Shown: piece by piece, positions 43,235 to 50,226 of the stretch
How the letters are laid out: each line of letters starts with the position of its first letter
Numbering within the stretch: the stretch's first letter is position 1
Source: Micromonospora sp. C95
Lineage (GTDB): Bacteria > Actinomycetota > Actinomycetes > Mycobacteriales > Micromonosporaceae
Reading direction: 5' to 3'
Assembly (NCBI RefSeq): GCF_018070465.1
Contig: NZ_JAGPXT010000011.1
Coordinates: 62,001-126,000, forward strand
DNA length: 64,000 nt
Program-made: the position numbers and the translations under genes
The notes under the pieces: generated by a model
Seen by the model: only the letters and a program-made list of their open reading frames with translations
Databases searched by the model: none
Told to the model about the DNA's origin: nothing

Positions 43235-43935
43235 GGCGTGTCTCCTGCTCGCCCGAGGGTGGCCGAGTGGAGTTCGGCGAAGGCGGCACCGAGGGTCTGC
43301 GGGGTGTAGTGGGCGTTCAGGCCGCTCGGGTTGGGCAGCACCCACAGCCGGGCGTCCGCCAACTGCTCCGGTTGCGGCCCGAACCCCGCCTTGGGCCGGG
43401 CGAAGCCGATCCGGTACGCCGTCACCCCGACCACCGCGACCCAGCGCGGCCGGTGCCGGGCCACCTTGTCGGTGAGCCGCCGGGCGCCGTCGACCAGCTC
43501 GTCGGCGGTCAGCTCGTCGGCGCGGGCGCTGGCCCGAGCCACCATGTTGGTGATGCCGAGCCCGAGCGCCGGCAGTTCGCCCTGCTCGCTGGGGTGCAGC
43601 AGGCGGGGGGTGAACCCGCCCCGGTGCAGGGCCGGCCAGAACCGGTTGCCGGGACGGGCGAAGTGCCACCCGGTCGCCGCCGACCAGAGCCCCGGGTTGA
43701 TCCCGACGAAGAGCACGTCCAACCCGACGGCGATGAGGTCCGGGATGGTCTTGTCGGCCGCGGCCGCCAGTTCCTCCCGGCTCGGCCGCGGGTACGGCCG
43801 TGACCGCGGCTCCGCAGACCCCGGTCGGAACGGCTTGGTCGTCCTGCCGGGGGTGGCCGGCTCGGGCCGGGACGGGCTCGGCGACCTGCCGTGGGCGGCC
43901 CGCCGCTCGGGGCGGGGCGGCTGGTCGCCGGTCAC
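43231..43935 (-). CDS. mug: G/U(T)-mismatch DNA glycosylase (Mug family)
   Basis: A 234-residue protein; residues 65-230 form the Mug-type uracil/thymine glycosylase domain with FVGINPGLWSAATGWHFARPGNRFW (catalytic Asn in GINPG) and LWVLPNPSGLNAHY. It removes uracil or thymine mispaired with guanine. The first 55 residues are Pro/Arg-rich, a basic extension absent from E. coli Mug. The GTG start overlaps the SDR stop by 4 bases. Confidence 0.93.
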   Translation of the reverse strand: MTGDQPPRPERRAAHGRSPSPSRPEPATPGRTTKPFRPGSAEPRSRPYPRPSREELAAAADKTIPDLIAVGLDVLFVGINPGLWSAATGWHFARPGNRFWPALHRGGFTPRLLHPSEQGELPALGLGITNMVARASARADELTADELVDGARRLTDKVARHRPRWVAVVGVTAYRIGFARPKAGFGPQPEQLADARLWVLPNPSGLNAHYTPQTLGAAFAELHSATLGRAGDTP

Positions 43936-44693
43936 AGGCCGCGCAGGGCGCCACCGTCGACCGGCACGGTGACGCCGGTGAGGTAGCTGGCTGCGGGGGA
44001 GAGCACGAAGGCGGCGACCCGACCGAACTCGGCGGGGTCACCGATGCGGCGCAGCGGGATGGCGGCCTCCGCCTCGGCCCGGGCCCGTTCCGGGTCGCCG
44101 GAGGCGGCGAAGAGTTCCCGGTTGCGGTCGGTCAGGATCCGCCCCGGCAGCAGCCCGACCACCCGTACGCCACGCGGGCCGTACTCGTCGGCGACGTCCT
44201 TGGCGACGCCGGCCAGGCCCGGCCGCAGGCCGTTGGAGATGCCGAGCCCGGGCACCGGGCCGCGCGCCGAGGTGGAGAGCACGAGTGCGATGGCGCCGCC
44301 CTCGGGCAGTGCCGCGGCGACCGTTCGTACCGTGCGGACGCTGCCAAGGAAGACGGTCTCGAAGGACTGCCGCCACTGCTCGTCGTCGACCGACGCGGCG
44401 CTGCCGGCGGGCGGTCCGCCGACGGAGACCAGGGCACCGTCGACCCGGCCGAAGTGGTGCTGTGCGGTGGCCAGCAGCCGTTCGGGTGTCGCCGGGTCGG
44501 CCAGGTCGGCGGTGACGCCGACGGCCCGGTCGGGCCCGCCGAGGCCGGCCACGGCGGCCTCCACCGCGTCGGCGTGCCGGGCGGAGAGCACCACCCGGGC
44601 GCCGTCGGCCACCAGGCACTGAGCGGTGGCGTAACCAAGCCCACGGGAGGCGCCGGTGAGCAGGTACACCCGATCGGTCAGTCCGAGATCCAT
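43932..44693 (-). CDS. Short-chain dehydrogenase/reductase, divergent active site
   Basis: A 253-residue SDR. The N-terminal TGASRGLGYATAQ binds a nicotinamide cofactor and Ser140 stands where the catalytic Ser is expected. The usual Tyr-x-x-x-Lys is not there: the aligned positions read Ser153 and Arg157 (ISNGLR), followed by LAGVAKDVADEYGPRGVRV. A subset of SDRs shares this change and may lack normal oxidoreductase activity. Cotranscribed with mug through a 4-base overlap. Confidence 0.88.
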   Translation of the reverse strand: MDLGLTDRVYLLTGASRGLGYATAQCLVADGARVVLSARHADAVEAAVAGLGGPDRAVGVTADLADPATPERLLATAQHHFGRVDGALVSVGGPPAGSAASVDDEQWRQSFETVFLGSVRTVRTVAAALPEGGAIALVLSTSARGPVPGLGISNGLRPGLAGVAKDVADEYGPRGVRVVGLLPGRILTDRNRELFAASGDPERARAEAEAAIPLRRIGDPAEFGRVAAFVLSPAASYLTGVTVPVDGGALRGL

Positions 44694-44758
44694 GCCGACG
44701 ATCCTGCCCCAGCCCGCTCGACGCGAAACAGGGGTGGTCCCGGGTCCGTGGGTCGGGT

Positions 44759-45247
44759 TCAGGGGCGGGCCGGGCGCAGTAGGCGTACCCGGCCGGCGAT
44801 CTGGACGGCGATCGCGCCGCCGACCCGTCCGAGGGCGGGGGACCGGCGACGACGCGGTGCCCGGTGCCCGTCGTAGCGGAACTCCGCCTCCCGGGCCGCC
44901 AGCTCCTCGGCGCCCAGCGCCGGCAGGGCAGTGCGGGCGTGCAGTGCGCGGGCCAGGTCCCAGCCGTCGCGTAGTCCGCCGCCGGTGGGTCGGCCGGCAG
45001 CCCACTCGACGAACGCCGCCGGCCAGGCCGGGCCGAGCCCGGCGGCGAGCAGCGGCCAGTGCCGGGCGACCTCGCCGGCCCGCTTGCGCAACAGCGCGGC
45101 GCGGGCGGCGGCCAACGGGCCGGGCGCGAAGCCGGCCGGTGGTGGACCGTCGGCCACCAGGGCCGCGACCAGTTCCGCCTGCCGCGAGGCGAGCGACTCG
45201 GCTGCCCCGCCGGCGGGACCGTCGGGCCCGGTCCCGGGCGTTGTCAC
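44759..45247 (-). CDS. Partner protein of the DUF692 enzyme
   Basis: A 162-residue protein, Ala/Arg/Leu-rich and mainly helical, ending in a strongly basic stretch with PRRRRS. It resembles the small helical proteins that follow DUF692 genes in actinobacteria (Streptomyces SCO6045-like C-terminal domain, from memory). In other MNIO systems a partner of this kind binds the precursor and presents it to the enzyme. The GTG at 45247 overlaps the DUF692 stop by 4 bases. No catalytic motif is seen. Confidence 0.65.
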   Translation of the reverse strand: MTTPGTGPDGPAGGAAESLASRQAELVAALVADGPPPAGFAPGPLAAARAALLRKRAGEVARHWPLLAAGLGPAWPAAFVEWAAGRPTGGGLRDGWDLARALHARTALPALGAEELAAREAEFRYDGHRAPRRRRSPALGRVGGAIAVQIAGRVRLLRPARP

Positions 45248-46062
45248 GTGACCGCCGGGAAGCCGCAGGCGACGGCGACGGCGTCCAGCTCGGTGCGCAG
45301 CTCGGCCGCCGGAGGATAGTGTCCGTCGCGCTCCAGCAGCGCCGCCGGCGGACGGTGTCGGGCGCACAGCTCGGTGAGCAGCTCCAGCACCTCCCGCCCG
45401 ATCGGGTCGGTGTGCGTGTCGTGGTAGAAGCCGCCGCGCTCCGCGCCGCCCGCGACGTGCAGGTACGCCACCCGTTCCAGTGGCAGCCGGTCCAGCAGCG
45501 CGAGCGGGTCGGTGCCCCGGTTGCGGGCGTTGGCGTACACGTTGGCGATGTCGAGGAGCAGCAGCGCCGAGGTGCGGTCCAGGATCTCGGTGAGGAACGC
45601 CGCCTCGTCGAGTTCGTCGTCCGGCCAGTCGAACAGGGCGGCGATCGGCTCCAACGCGATCGGTACCGGCAGGTCCGCCTGGGCGCGGACGATGTTGGCG
45701 CAGATCGCCGCGACCGCCTCGCGGGTGCGTGGCAGCGGCAGCAGGTGACCCGCCTCCAGGCCGCCGGCCCGGACGAAGGCGATGTGCTCACTGACCAGGG
45801 GCGCAGCCACGAGCTGCGCGACCGCCGCCAGGTGAGCCACCCGGGCCGGGTCGACCGGTTCCGCGCCGCCGAGGGAGAGCCGCACGCCGTGCGGTACGAC
45901 CGTGACGCCACGGTTGCGCAGCTCGACAAGATCGTCCGGTGGCGGTCCGGTGGTCGGTACCGACTCGGCGATCACCTCGACGAAGCGCAGGCCGGGCAGC
46001 TCGGCGACGAACCCGGAGATCTCCGGGCGCCAGCCGATGCCCACACCGTGCGGGGTGTTCAT
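45244..46062 (-). CDS. DUF692 / MNIO-family iron-dependent peptide-modifying enzyme
   Basis: A 272-residue TIM-barrel protein of the multinuclear non-heme iron oxidase family (relatives MbnB, TglH, ChrH, BufB). The expected metal ligands are all visible: His58 (VVPHGVRLSL), Glu92-His93 (SEHIAF), Glu138 (ALEPI), Asp171 and Asn174 (DIANVYANARN), His202 (YLHVAG), Asp215 and His217 (HDTHTD) and Glu244. These enzymes oxidise cysteines or nearby bonds in ribosomal peptides. It overlaps by 4 bases both the upstream membrane-protein gene and the downstream partner, so the three are one translational unit. Confidence 0.9.
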   Translation of the reverse strand: MNTPHGVGIGWRPEISGFVAELPGLRFVEVIAESVPTTGPPPDDLVELRNRGVTVVPHGVRLSLGGAEPVDPARVAHLAAVAQLVAAPLVSEHIAFVRAGGLEAGHLLPLPRTREAVAAICANIVRAQADLPVPIALEPIAALFDWPDDELDEAAFLTEILDRTSALLLLDIANVYANARNRGTDPLALLDRLPLERVAYLHVAGGAERGGFYHDTHTDPIGREVLELLTELCARHRPPAALLERDGHYPPAAELRTELDAVAVACGFPAVT

Positions 46063-46970
46063 CCGCCGCACCCACCCCCACCGCAGCCCCCACCGCCGCC
46101 GCAGCCACTGTCGCCTGCTCCTGCGGTGCTGCCGCCACCACACCCTGCGGTGGAGCTCGCACCGCTGGCCATGGCCTCGCGCTGGATCTCGGCCTGCTGG
46201 GCGAAGGCCGGGTCGAGCGCCCAGAGCGATGCGGTGCCGTAGAGGGCCACCGCCATGGCCACGCCCGCCGCTCCGTAGGTGGCATACGCCGGGTTCGAGG
46301 CGGGGGCGAGGTGCCGGTTGCGTTGGCGCAGGGTCCGTAGCGCGACCTCGGCCGCCCGGGTACGGCGCGGTACCCGGACGAGCAGCACGGTGGTCAGCGT
46401 GCCGAGCGCGAGGACGGTGAGCACCAGGTACCAGACCGGGCGGTCGTTGGCGAGCCCGGCCACGATCCGGACGACACCGAGCACCAGCAGTGCGACCAGC
46501 AGCAACGGACCGTGGCGCAGGGCCGCCCGCCGGTCCGGACCGATCGCGAGACCGCGCTGGTCGAGCCCGTCGCGCAGCTCGGTGAGGGCCCGCTCGACCC
46601 ACTCGGTGCGCCGCACGTCCCGGGCCCGGATGCGTTGCGTCGCGGCGTAGTGGATGGCCCGGTCGAGTTGGGAGGCGGCCGGAGGCAGCGGACCGTCGGC
46701 GGTCAACCGATGGTCCGGGTGGACGCCGATCGTGCCCTGGCTGCGCAGCGTGCCCAGGGAGGTCCAGACGGCAAAATCGTCGCCGCCGTTGAGGTAGGCG
46801 ACCTGCTGTGGGCTCAGCTGGTTGGCGGGCGGAGCGGCATGGCCGCCCAGCAGAGCCCGGCGACGGATCAGCACGACGGCGACGGCGACCACCGTGGCCG
46901 CCAGGTAGAGCGTGATGAAGGTGGGACCGGGAACTCCCCAGGTGTCGTAATCGAGTGCGAAACCCGTCAT
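46059..46970 (-). CDS. TIGR04222-type membrane protein with Cys/Gly-rich tail (putative MNIO substrate)
   Basis: A 303-residue membrane protein with four hydrophobic helices (about residues 17-35, 152-170, 176-196 and 238-256). The soluble stretch between the first two contains PQQVAYLNGGDDFAVWTSLGTL and a helical domain. The last 30 residues are almost only Gly, Ser, Ala and Cys, with Cys at 277, 290, 296 and 301 and runs of Gly between them. Members I recall of this family (TIGR04222) occur next to DUF692 genes and have variable Cys-rich tails. The ATG at 46970 has AGGAG six bases upstream. Its likely role is to be modified on the tail by the next gene's product. Confidence 0.8.
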   Translation of the reverse strand: MTGFALDYDTWGVPGPTFITLYLAATVVAVAVVLIRRRALLGGHAAPPANQLSPQQVAYLNGGDDFAVWTSLGTLRSQGTIGVHPDHRLTADGPLPPAASQLDRAIHYAATQRIRARDVRRTEWVERALTELRDGLDQRGLAIGPDRRAALRHGPLLLVALLVLGVVRIVAGLANDRPVWYLVLTVLALGTLTTVLLVRVPRRTRAAEVALRTLRQRNRHLAPASNPAYATYGAAGVAMAVALYGTASLWALDPAFAQQAEIQREAMASGASSTAGCGGGSTAGAGDSGCGGGGGCGGGGCGG

Positions 46971-47073
46971 GGTCTGCTCCTGTCACGCGAGGGAACCCGG
47001 CTTCATTGTGGAGCGACGATGCCAGCATCCGGTTGCCCGGAGAGTCGAGTTACCTTCCCGTTACCTGCCGAGT

Positions 47074-47646
47074 TCAGCGTCGGCGTACGGCCTCCTCGAC
47101 CAGGTCGAGCACCGCGCCCAGGTCACCGGCGGGTCGGCCCATGGCCAGGTGCAGCACCAGCCCGTCATAGGCGAGTTCGAGGAAACGGGCCAGCACGTCG
47201 ATGGGGATGTCCTCGCGGAGTACGCCAGCCTCGCGTTGGCGGGCCAGCCGGTCCCGGGTCGCCTCGGCGATGGCGGCCGACCGCTCTGCCCAGCGCTTGG
47301 CGAAGGTGGGGTCGGTACGCAGCCGTCGCGACACCTCCAGCTGGCTGCCCAGCCATCCGGTGGTGTCCGGCGAGACCGCCCGGGCGAGCAGGTCACGCAT
47401 CACCTGGACCAGTCCGTTGCGGGCGACGGTCTCCACCATCGTGGCGGCGTCGTCCTCGGCGACGGCCAGGAAGAGCGAGTCCTTGTCCCGGAAGTGGTGG
47501 AAGATCGCGCCACGGGAGAGGCCGGTGGCCTCCTCCAGCCGGCGTACGGTCGCGCCCTCGTAGCCGTGCCGGGCGAAGCAGGCTCGCGCGGCGGCGAGGA
47601 TCTCCTGTCGGCGGGCGTCGAGCTGATCCTGGCTTACTCTGGGCAC
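47074..47646 (-). CDS. acnR: TetR-family regulator resembling aconitase repressor AcnR
   Basis: A 190-residue TetR protein. The HTH (about residues 28-50) reads GYEGATVRRLEEATGLSRGAIFHHF as two adjoining parts; this, ENGLVxVMRDLL-like ARNGLVQVMRDLL and SRRLRTDPTF are the wording of corynebacterial AcnR, which represses aconitase. A 19-base element ahead of it is nearly repeated ahead of acnA. The GTG start (47646) follows a -10-like CACGAT by 6 bases, so it is probably leaderless. It is 103 bases upstream of the DUF692 cassette on the same strand; cotranscription is possible but I see no evidence. Confidence 0.75.
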   Translation of the reverse strand: MPRVSQDQLDARRQEILAAARACFARHGYEGATVRRLEEATGLSRGAIFHHFRDKDSLFLAVAEDDAATMVETVARNGLVQVMRDLLARAVSPDTTGWLGSQLEVSRRLRTDPTFAKRWAERSAAIAEATRDRLARQREAGVLREDIPIDVLARFLELAYDGLVLHLAMGRPAGDLGAVLDLVEEAVRRR

Positions 47647-47652
47647 GTGTCG

Positions 47653-47698
47653 ATCGTGTCAGCTCCCCTCTGCTGACGCAAACCGTACGTACGGCTTG
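47653..47698 (-). promoter_or_regulatory. acnR promoter with autoregulatory operator
   Basis: On the minus strand -35 TTGCGT (47681-47676) and -10 CACGAT (47658-47653) are 17 bases apart. Just upstream and touching the -35 lies AAACCGTACGTACGGCTTG (plus-strand 47680-47698), with the perfect palindrome CCGTACGTACGG at 47683-47694. The matching element precedes acnA. Confidence 0.6.
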
Positions 47699-47800
47699 GT
47701 TTTCGGTGAGCGGGTCGCGGGCGGCGGCCGCTCCCGACCGACACCACCGCGTAACCTTCCGCCCTGTCGGCGAGGTACCCGATTCCCGTAAGGTGCCCGA

Positions 47801-48445
47801 GTGCCGCTGCTCCTGTTGGATCTGGACAACACCCTGCTCGATCGGGCCGGGCCGTTCCGCACCTGGGCGCAGCGCTTCCTCGACGGCATCGGCGCACCAC
47901 CGAACGACATCGAGTGGCTGCTGTCAATCGACGCCGACGGGCTGACGGATCGCTGGGACGTGGCGGACGCGATCCGGGACCGCTACCGGTTGCGGATTCC
48001 CTCCATCGACCTGGTGGAGGAACTGCATGACGGGGTCGTCGAGTTCACCCGACTGGATCCGCTGGTGGCGTGCGCCCTGCGGATCGCCGACGACGCCGGC
48101 TGGATGCCGGTGGTGGTGACCAACGGCGCGGTTCGGCAGCAGGACACCAAGATCCGTCGCACCGGGTTGGACCGGTACATCGCCGACTGGGTGATCTCCG
48201 AGGAGGCCGGGGTCAGCAAGCCCAACCCCCGCATCTTCGCGCTCGCCGCGCAGCGGGCCAGGATGCCGCTGCGCGGGGCCTGGGTGGTCGGGGACGGCCC
48301 GGAGGCGGACATCGGCGGCGCCACCGCCGTCGGCCTGCCCAGCATCTGGCTGCACCGGGGGCGTCCCTGGACCGACGCCCGGTTCGCGCCCACCGCGACG
48401 GTGGACACCGTGATCGCGGCCATCGCCGAGATCATGGGCGCCTGA
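47801..48445 (+). CDS. HAD-family hydrolase
   Basis: A 214-residue haloacid dehalogenase-like phosphatase. Motif I DLDNTL (nucleophile Asp near residue 7), motif II VVTNG, motif III Lys in EEAGVSKPNPRIF and motif IV GDGPEADIGGA are present, with a helical cap between motifs I and II. Substrate unknown. The GTG at 47801 follows TAAGGT (47789-47794) by 6 bases: a leaderless start. Confidence 0.88.
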   Translation: MPLLLLDLDNTLLDRAGPFRTWAQRFLDGIGAPPNDIEWLLSIDADGLTDRWDVADAIRDRYRLRIPSIDLVEELHDGVVEFTRLDPLVACALRIADDAGWMPVVVTNGAVRQQDTKIRRTGLDRYIADWVISEEAGVSKPNPRIFALAAQRARMPLRGAWVVGDGPEADIGGATAVGLPSIWLHRGRPWTDARFAPTATVDTVIAAIAEIMGA

Positions 48446-48538
48446 CTAATTCGGTTGACCCGGCGGGTACCGCCGACGAGCATGGTCCATGCATCGTGCG
48501 AGCCGGGCGTGCGCCCGGTCGAGGAGAGGAGGTCGGTC

Positions 48539-48682
48539 ATGGCCGTCTTCGCAGGTCACTTCCTGCCTCCCGACACCTCGACAAAGGGATTACCCGCACC
48601 ATGCGTGATCACGACTCTCCGGTGCCCGAGCGCCGGACCCGCGGCCGACGCCGCTTCGACGACGACGAACCGCACTTCCTGA
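48539..48682 (+). CDS. Possible 47-codon upstream reading frame
   Basis: An ATG at 48539 has the strongest ribosome-binding sequence nearby (GAGGAGAGGAGG, seven bases upstream). Its frame of 47 codons overlaps the first 82 bases of the kinase gene out of frame. The peptide MAVFAGHFLPPDT and what follows match nothing I know. It may be a leader that controls kinase translation, or chance. Confidence 0.25.
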   Translation: MAVFAGHFLPPDTSTKGLPAPCVITTLRCPSAGPAADAASTTTNRTS

Positions 48683-49533
48683 AGCGCGGCCGCCCGACCG
48701 GCCCCGCTCCCACCGACCCCGACGAGCCCGACCCGGAGACCGACGAAACGTGGTCCTCCTGGGACGACGCGCTGCACGGTCCGCAACCCCACCCGCCCTG
48801 GCTGGTCACCGAGCTGGCCGCGAAGGACACCGAACTCGGTGTGCTCAAGACCGGCAAGGAGGCGGACGTCCACCTGGTGCGCCGGGGGCTTCCCGGGACG
48901 GACCGGTCCTGCCTGCTGGCGGCGAAACGTTACCGGGACCCTCGGCACCGGCTGTTCCACCGGGACGCGGGGTATCTCGAAGGGCGCCGGGTACGCCGCT
49001 CGCGTGAGATGCGGGCGATGACCGGCCGGACCGCGTTCGGCCGGCAGATGATCGCCGGGCAGTGGGCGGCGGCGGAGTTCGCCGCCCTCAGCCGGCTCTG
49101 GGAGATCGGTACGCGCTACGGCACCGTCACCGTGCCGTACCCGGTACAGCTGCGGGGCACCGAGCTGATGCTGGAGTTCCTCGGTGACGCCGACGGGGGG
49201 AGGGCCGCACCCCGGCTGGCCGAACTGCGCCCGTCCCCGGCCGAACTGCGCGACCTGTGGGGGCAGTTGGTCGACTCGCTCGTCGTCCTGGCCCGGGCCG
49301 GGTACGCGCACGGTGACCTGTCGCCGTACAACCTGCTGGTGCATGCGGGACGGTTGGCGCTCATCGACCTGCCACAGGTGGTCGACGTCGTGGTGAACCC
49401 GCAGGGGCGGGAGTTCCTCGCCCGCGATGTTCGCATCGTCGCCACCTGGTTCGCGGCCCGGGGCCTGCCGGCGGATCTCGTGGACCCGGCGGTGCTGACC
49501 GAGATGCTGTGCCGCGAGGCCGGTCTGGCCTGA
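48601..49533 (+). CDS. RIO-type atypical protein kinase
   Basis: A 310-residue RIO-like Ser/Thr kinase. The N-terminal 80 residues are charged and disordered, with alternating Arg and Asp/Glu runs. The kinase core has a Gly-poor loop LKTGKEADVHLV, Lys in LLAAKRYRDP, catalytic HGDLSPYNLLV (about residue 238) and metal-binding IDLPQ (about residue 255). RIO kinases in bacteria are little studied. The ATG at 48601 has AAAGGGA about 14 bases upstream, a weak site compared with that of the overlapping upstream frame. Confidence 0.88.
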   Translation: MRDHDSPVPERRTRGRRRFDDDEPHFLKRGRPTGPAPTDPDEPDPETDETWSSWDDALHGPQPHPPWLVTELAAKDTELGVLKTGKEADVHLVRRGLPGTDRSCLLAAKRYRDPRHRLFHRDAGYLEGRRVRRSREMRAMTGRTAFGRQMIAGQWAAAEFAALSRLWEIGTRYGTVTVPYPVQLRGTELMLEFLGDADGGRAAPRLAELRPSPAELRDLWGQLVDSLVVLARAGYAHGDLSPYNLLVHAGRLALIDLPQVVDVVVNPQGREFLARDVRIVATWFAARGLPADLVDPAVLTEMLCREAGLA

Positions 49534-49669
49534 CCGGCGGGCTCCGGGTGGTGGTCACCGCTCCCCGGAGCCCGTTGCGGTTACTCCTTCCCGCGCGACC
49601 TCGACCGCGTGGCGGGTACCGCCGCCGACCCGGCGACCGGCCGGACGGCGGCGTGCGGGTGAGTGGACC

Positions 49670-49918
49670 TCACTGCAGATACCGTTCGACCTCGGACGCC
49701 GGGCGGGCGCCCTGGGCCTCGGGATCGCCGTGGGCCTGCCGGGCGGCGCGGCGGCGGCGCAGCAGGTCCCAGCACTGGTCGAGGGATTCCTCCAGCTCAC
49801 GCAGGCGGGTGCGGGCGTCGTCGTCGGTGCCCGTCTCGTGGGCCTGGGCCTGGGCGCGTAGCCGGTGCTCCTCGTCGACCAGATCGGAGATCCGGCTCAG
49901 GATGGTCTTGTCGTCCAT
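49670..49918 (-). CDS. DUF2630 family protein
   Basis: An 82-residue helical protein beginning MDDKTILSRISDLVDEEHRL, with DQCWDLLRRRRAARQ and a short C-terminal EVERYLQ. This is the DUF2630 pattern: a short coiled-coil-like protein common in actinobacteria, function unknown. The ATG at 49918 fits the family start. Confidence 0.88.
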   Translation of the reverse strand: MDDKTILSRISDLVDEEHRLRAQAQAHETGTDDDARTRLRELEESLDQCWDLLRRRRAARQAHGDPEAQGARPASEVERYLQ

Positions 49919-50123
49919 GTCCCTGAGCCTGGCACAGTGGGACCGACCACCGCCCGCATTCCCGTCGGCGAATCCCACGGACGGGCTCACCGGCACCGGC
50001 GAGTGACCGGCGCGACGGGCGGTGGCCAGCCGTCTCGGCCGGCGGTCATTGATGGGCCGGGCCGACATGACGTAGATCACCCGACCGGCGACGGGCGGGC
50101 CGACCACGGCATGATCACGAGCG

Positions 50124-50152
50124 CTTGAGTTGATCCGGTGACGTTGTTAGGT
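50124..50152 (+). promoter_or_regulatory. Promoter of the conservon
   Basis: TTGAGT (50124-50129), 17 bases, TAGGTT (50147-50152): good sigma-70-type geometry 75 bases before the histidine-kinase-like gene. Confidence 0.55.
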
Positions 50153-50226
50153 TGCGCCGGGGTCGGTGTGCTGTGCGCCTCACTCCTGACTGATCGGTCA
50201 ACTAGCTCAGGGCCAGGGACGGTGTA

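Noticed and set aside
46059..46970. Cys/Gly tail as a mere low-complexity artefact of GC-rich DNA
   Set aside because: Gly runs alone could be, but four regularly placed Cys next to a DUF692 gene, with a well-supported start and coupled stop, make coding significance likely.
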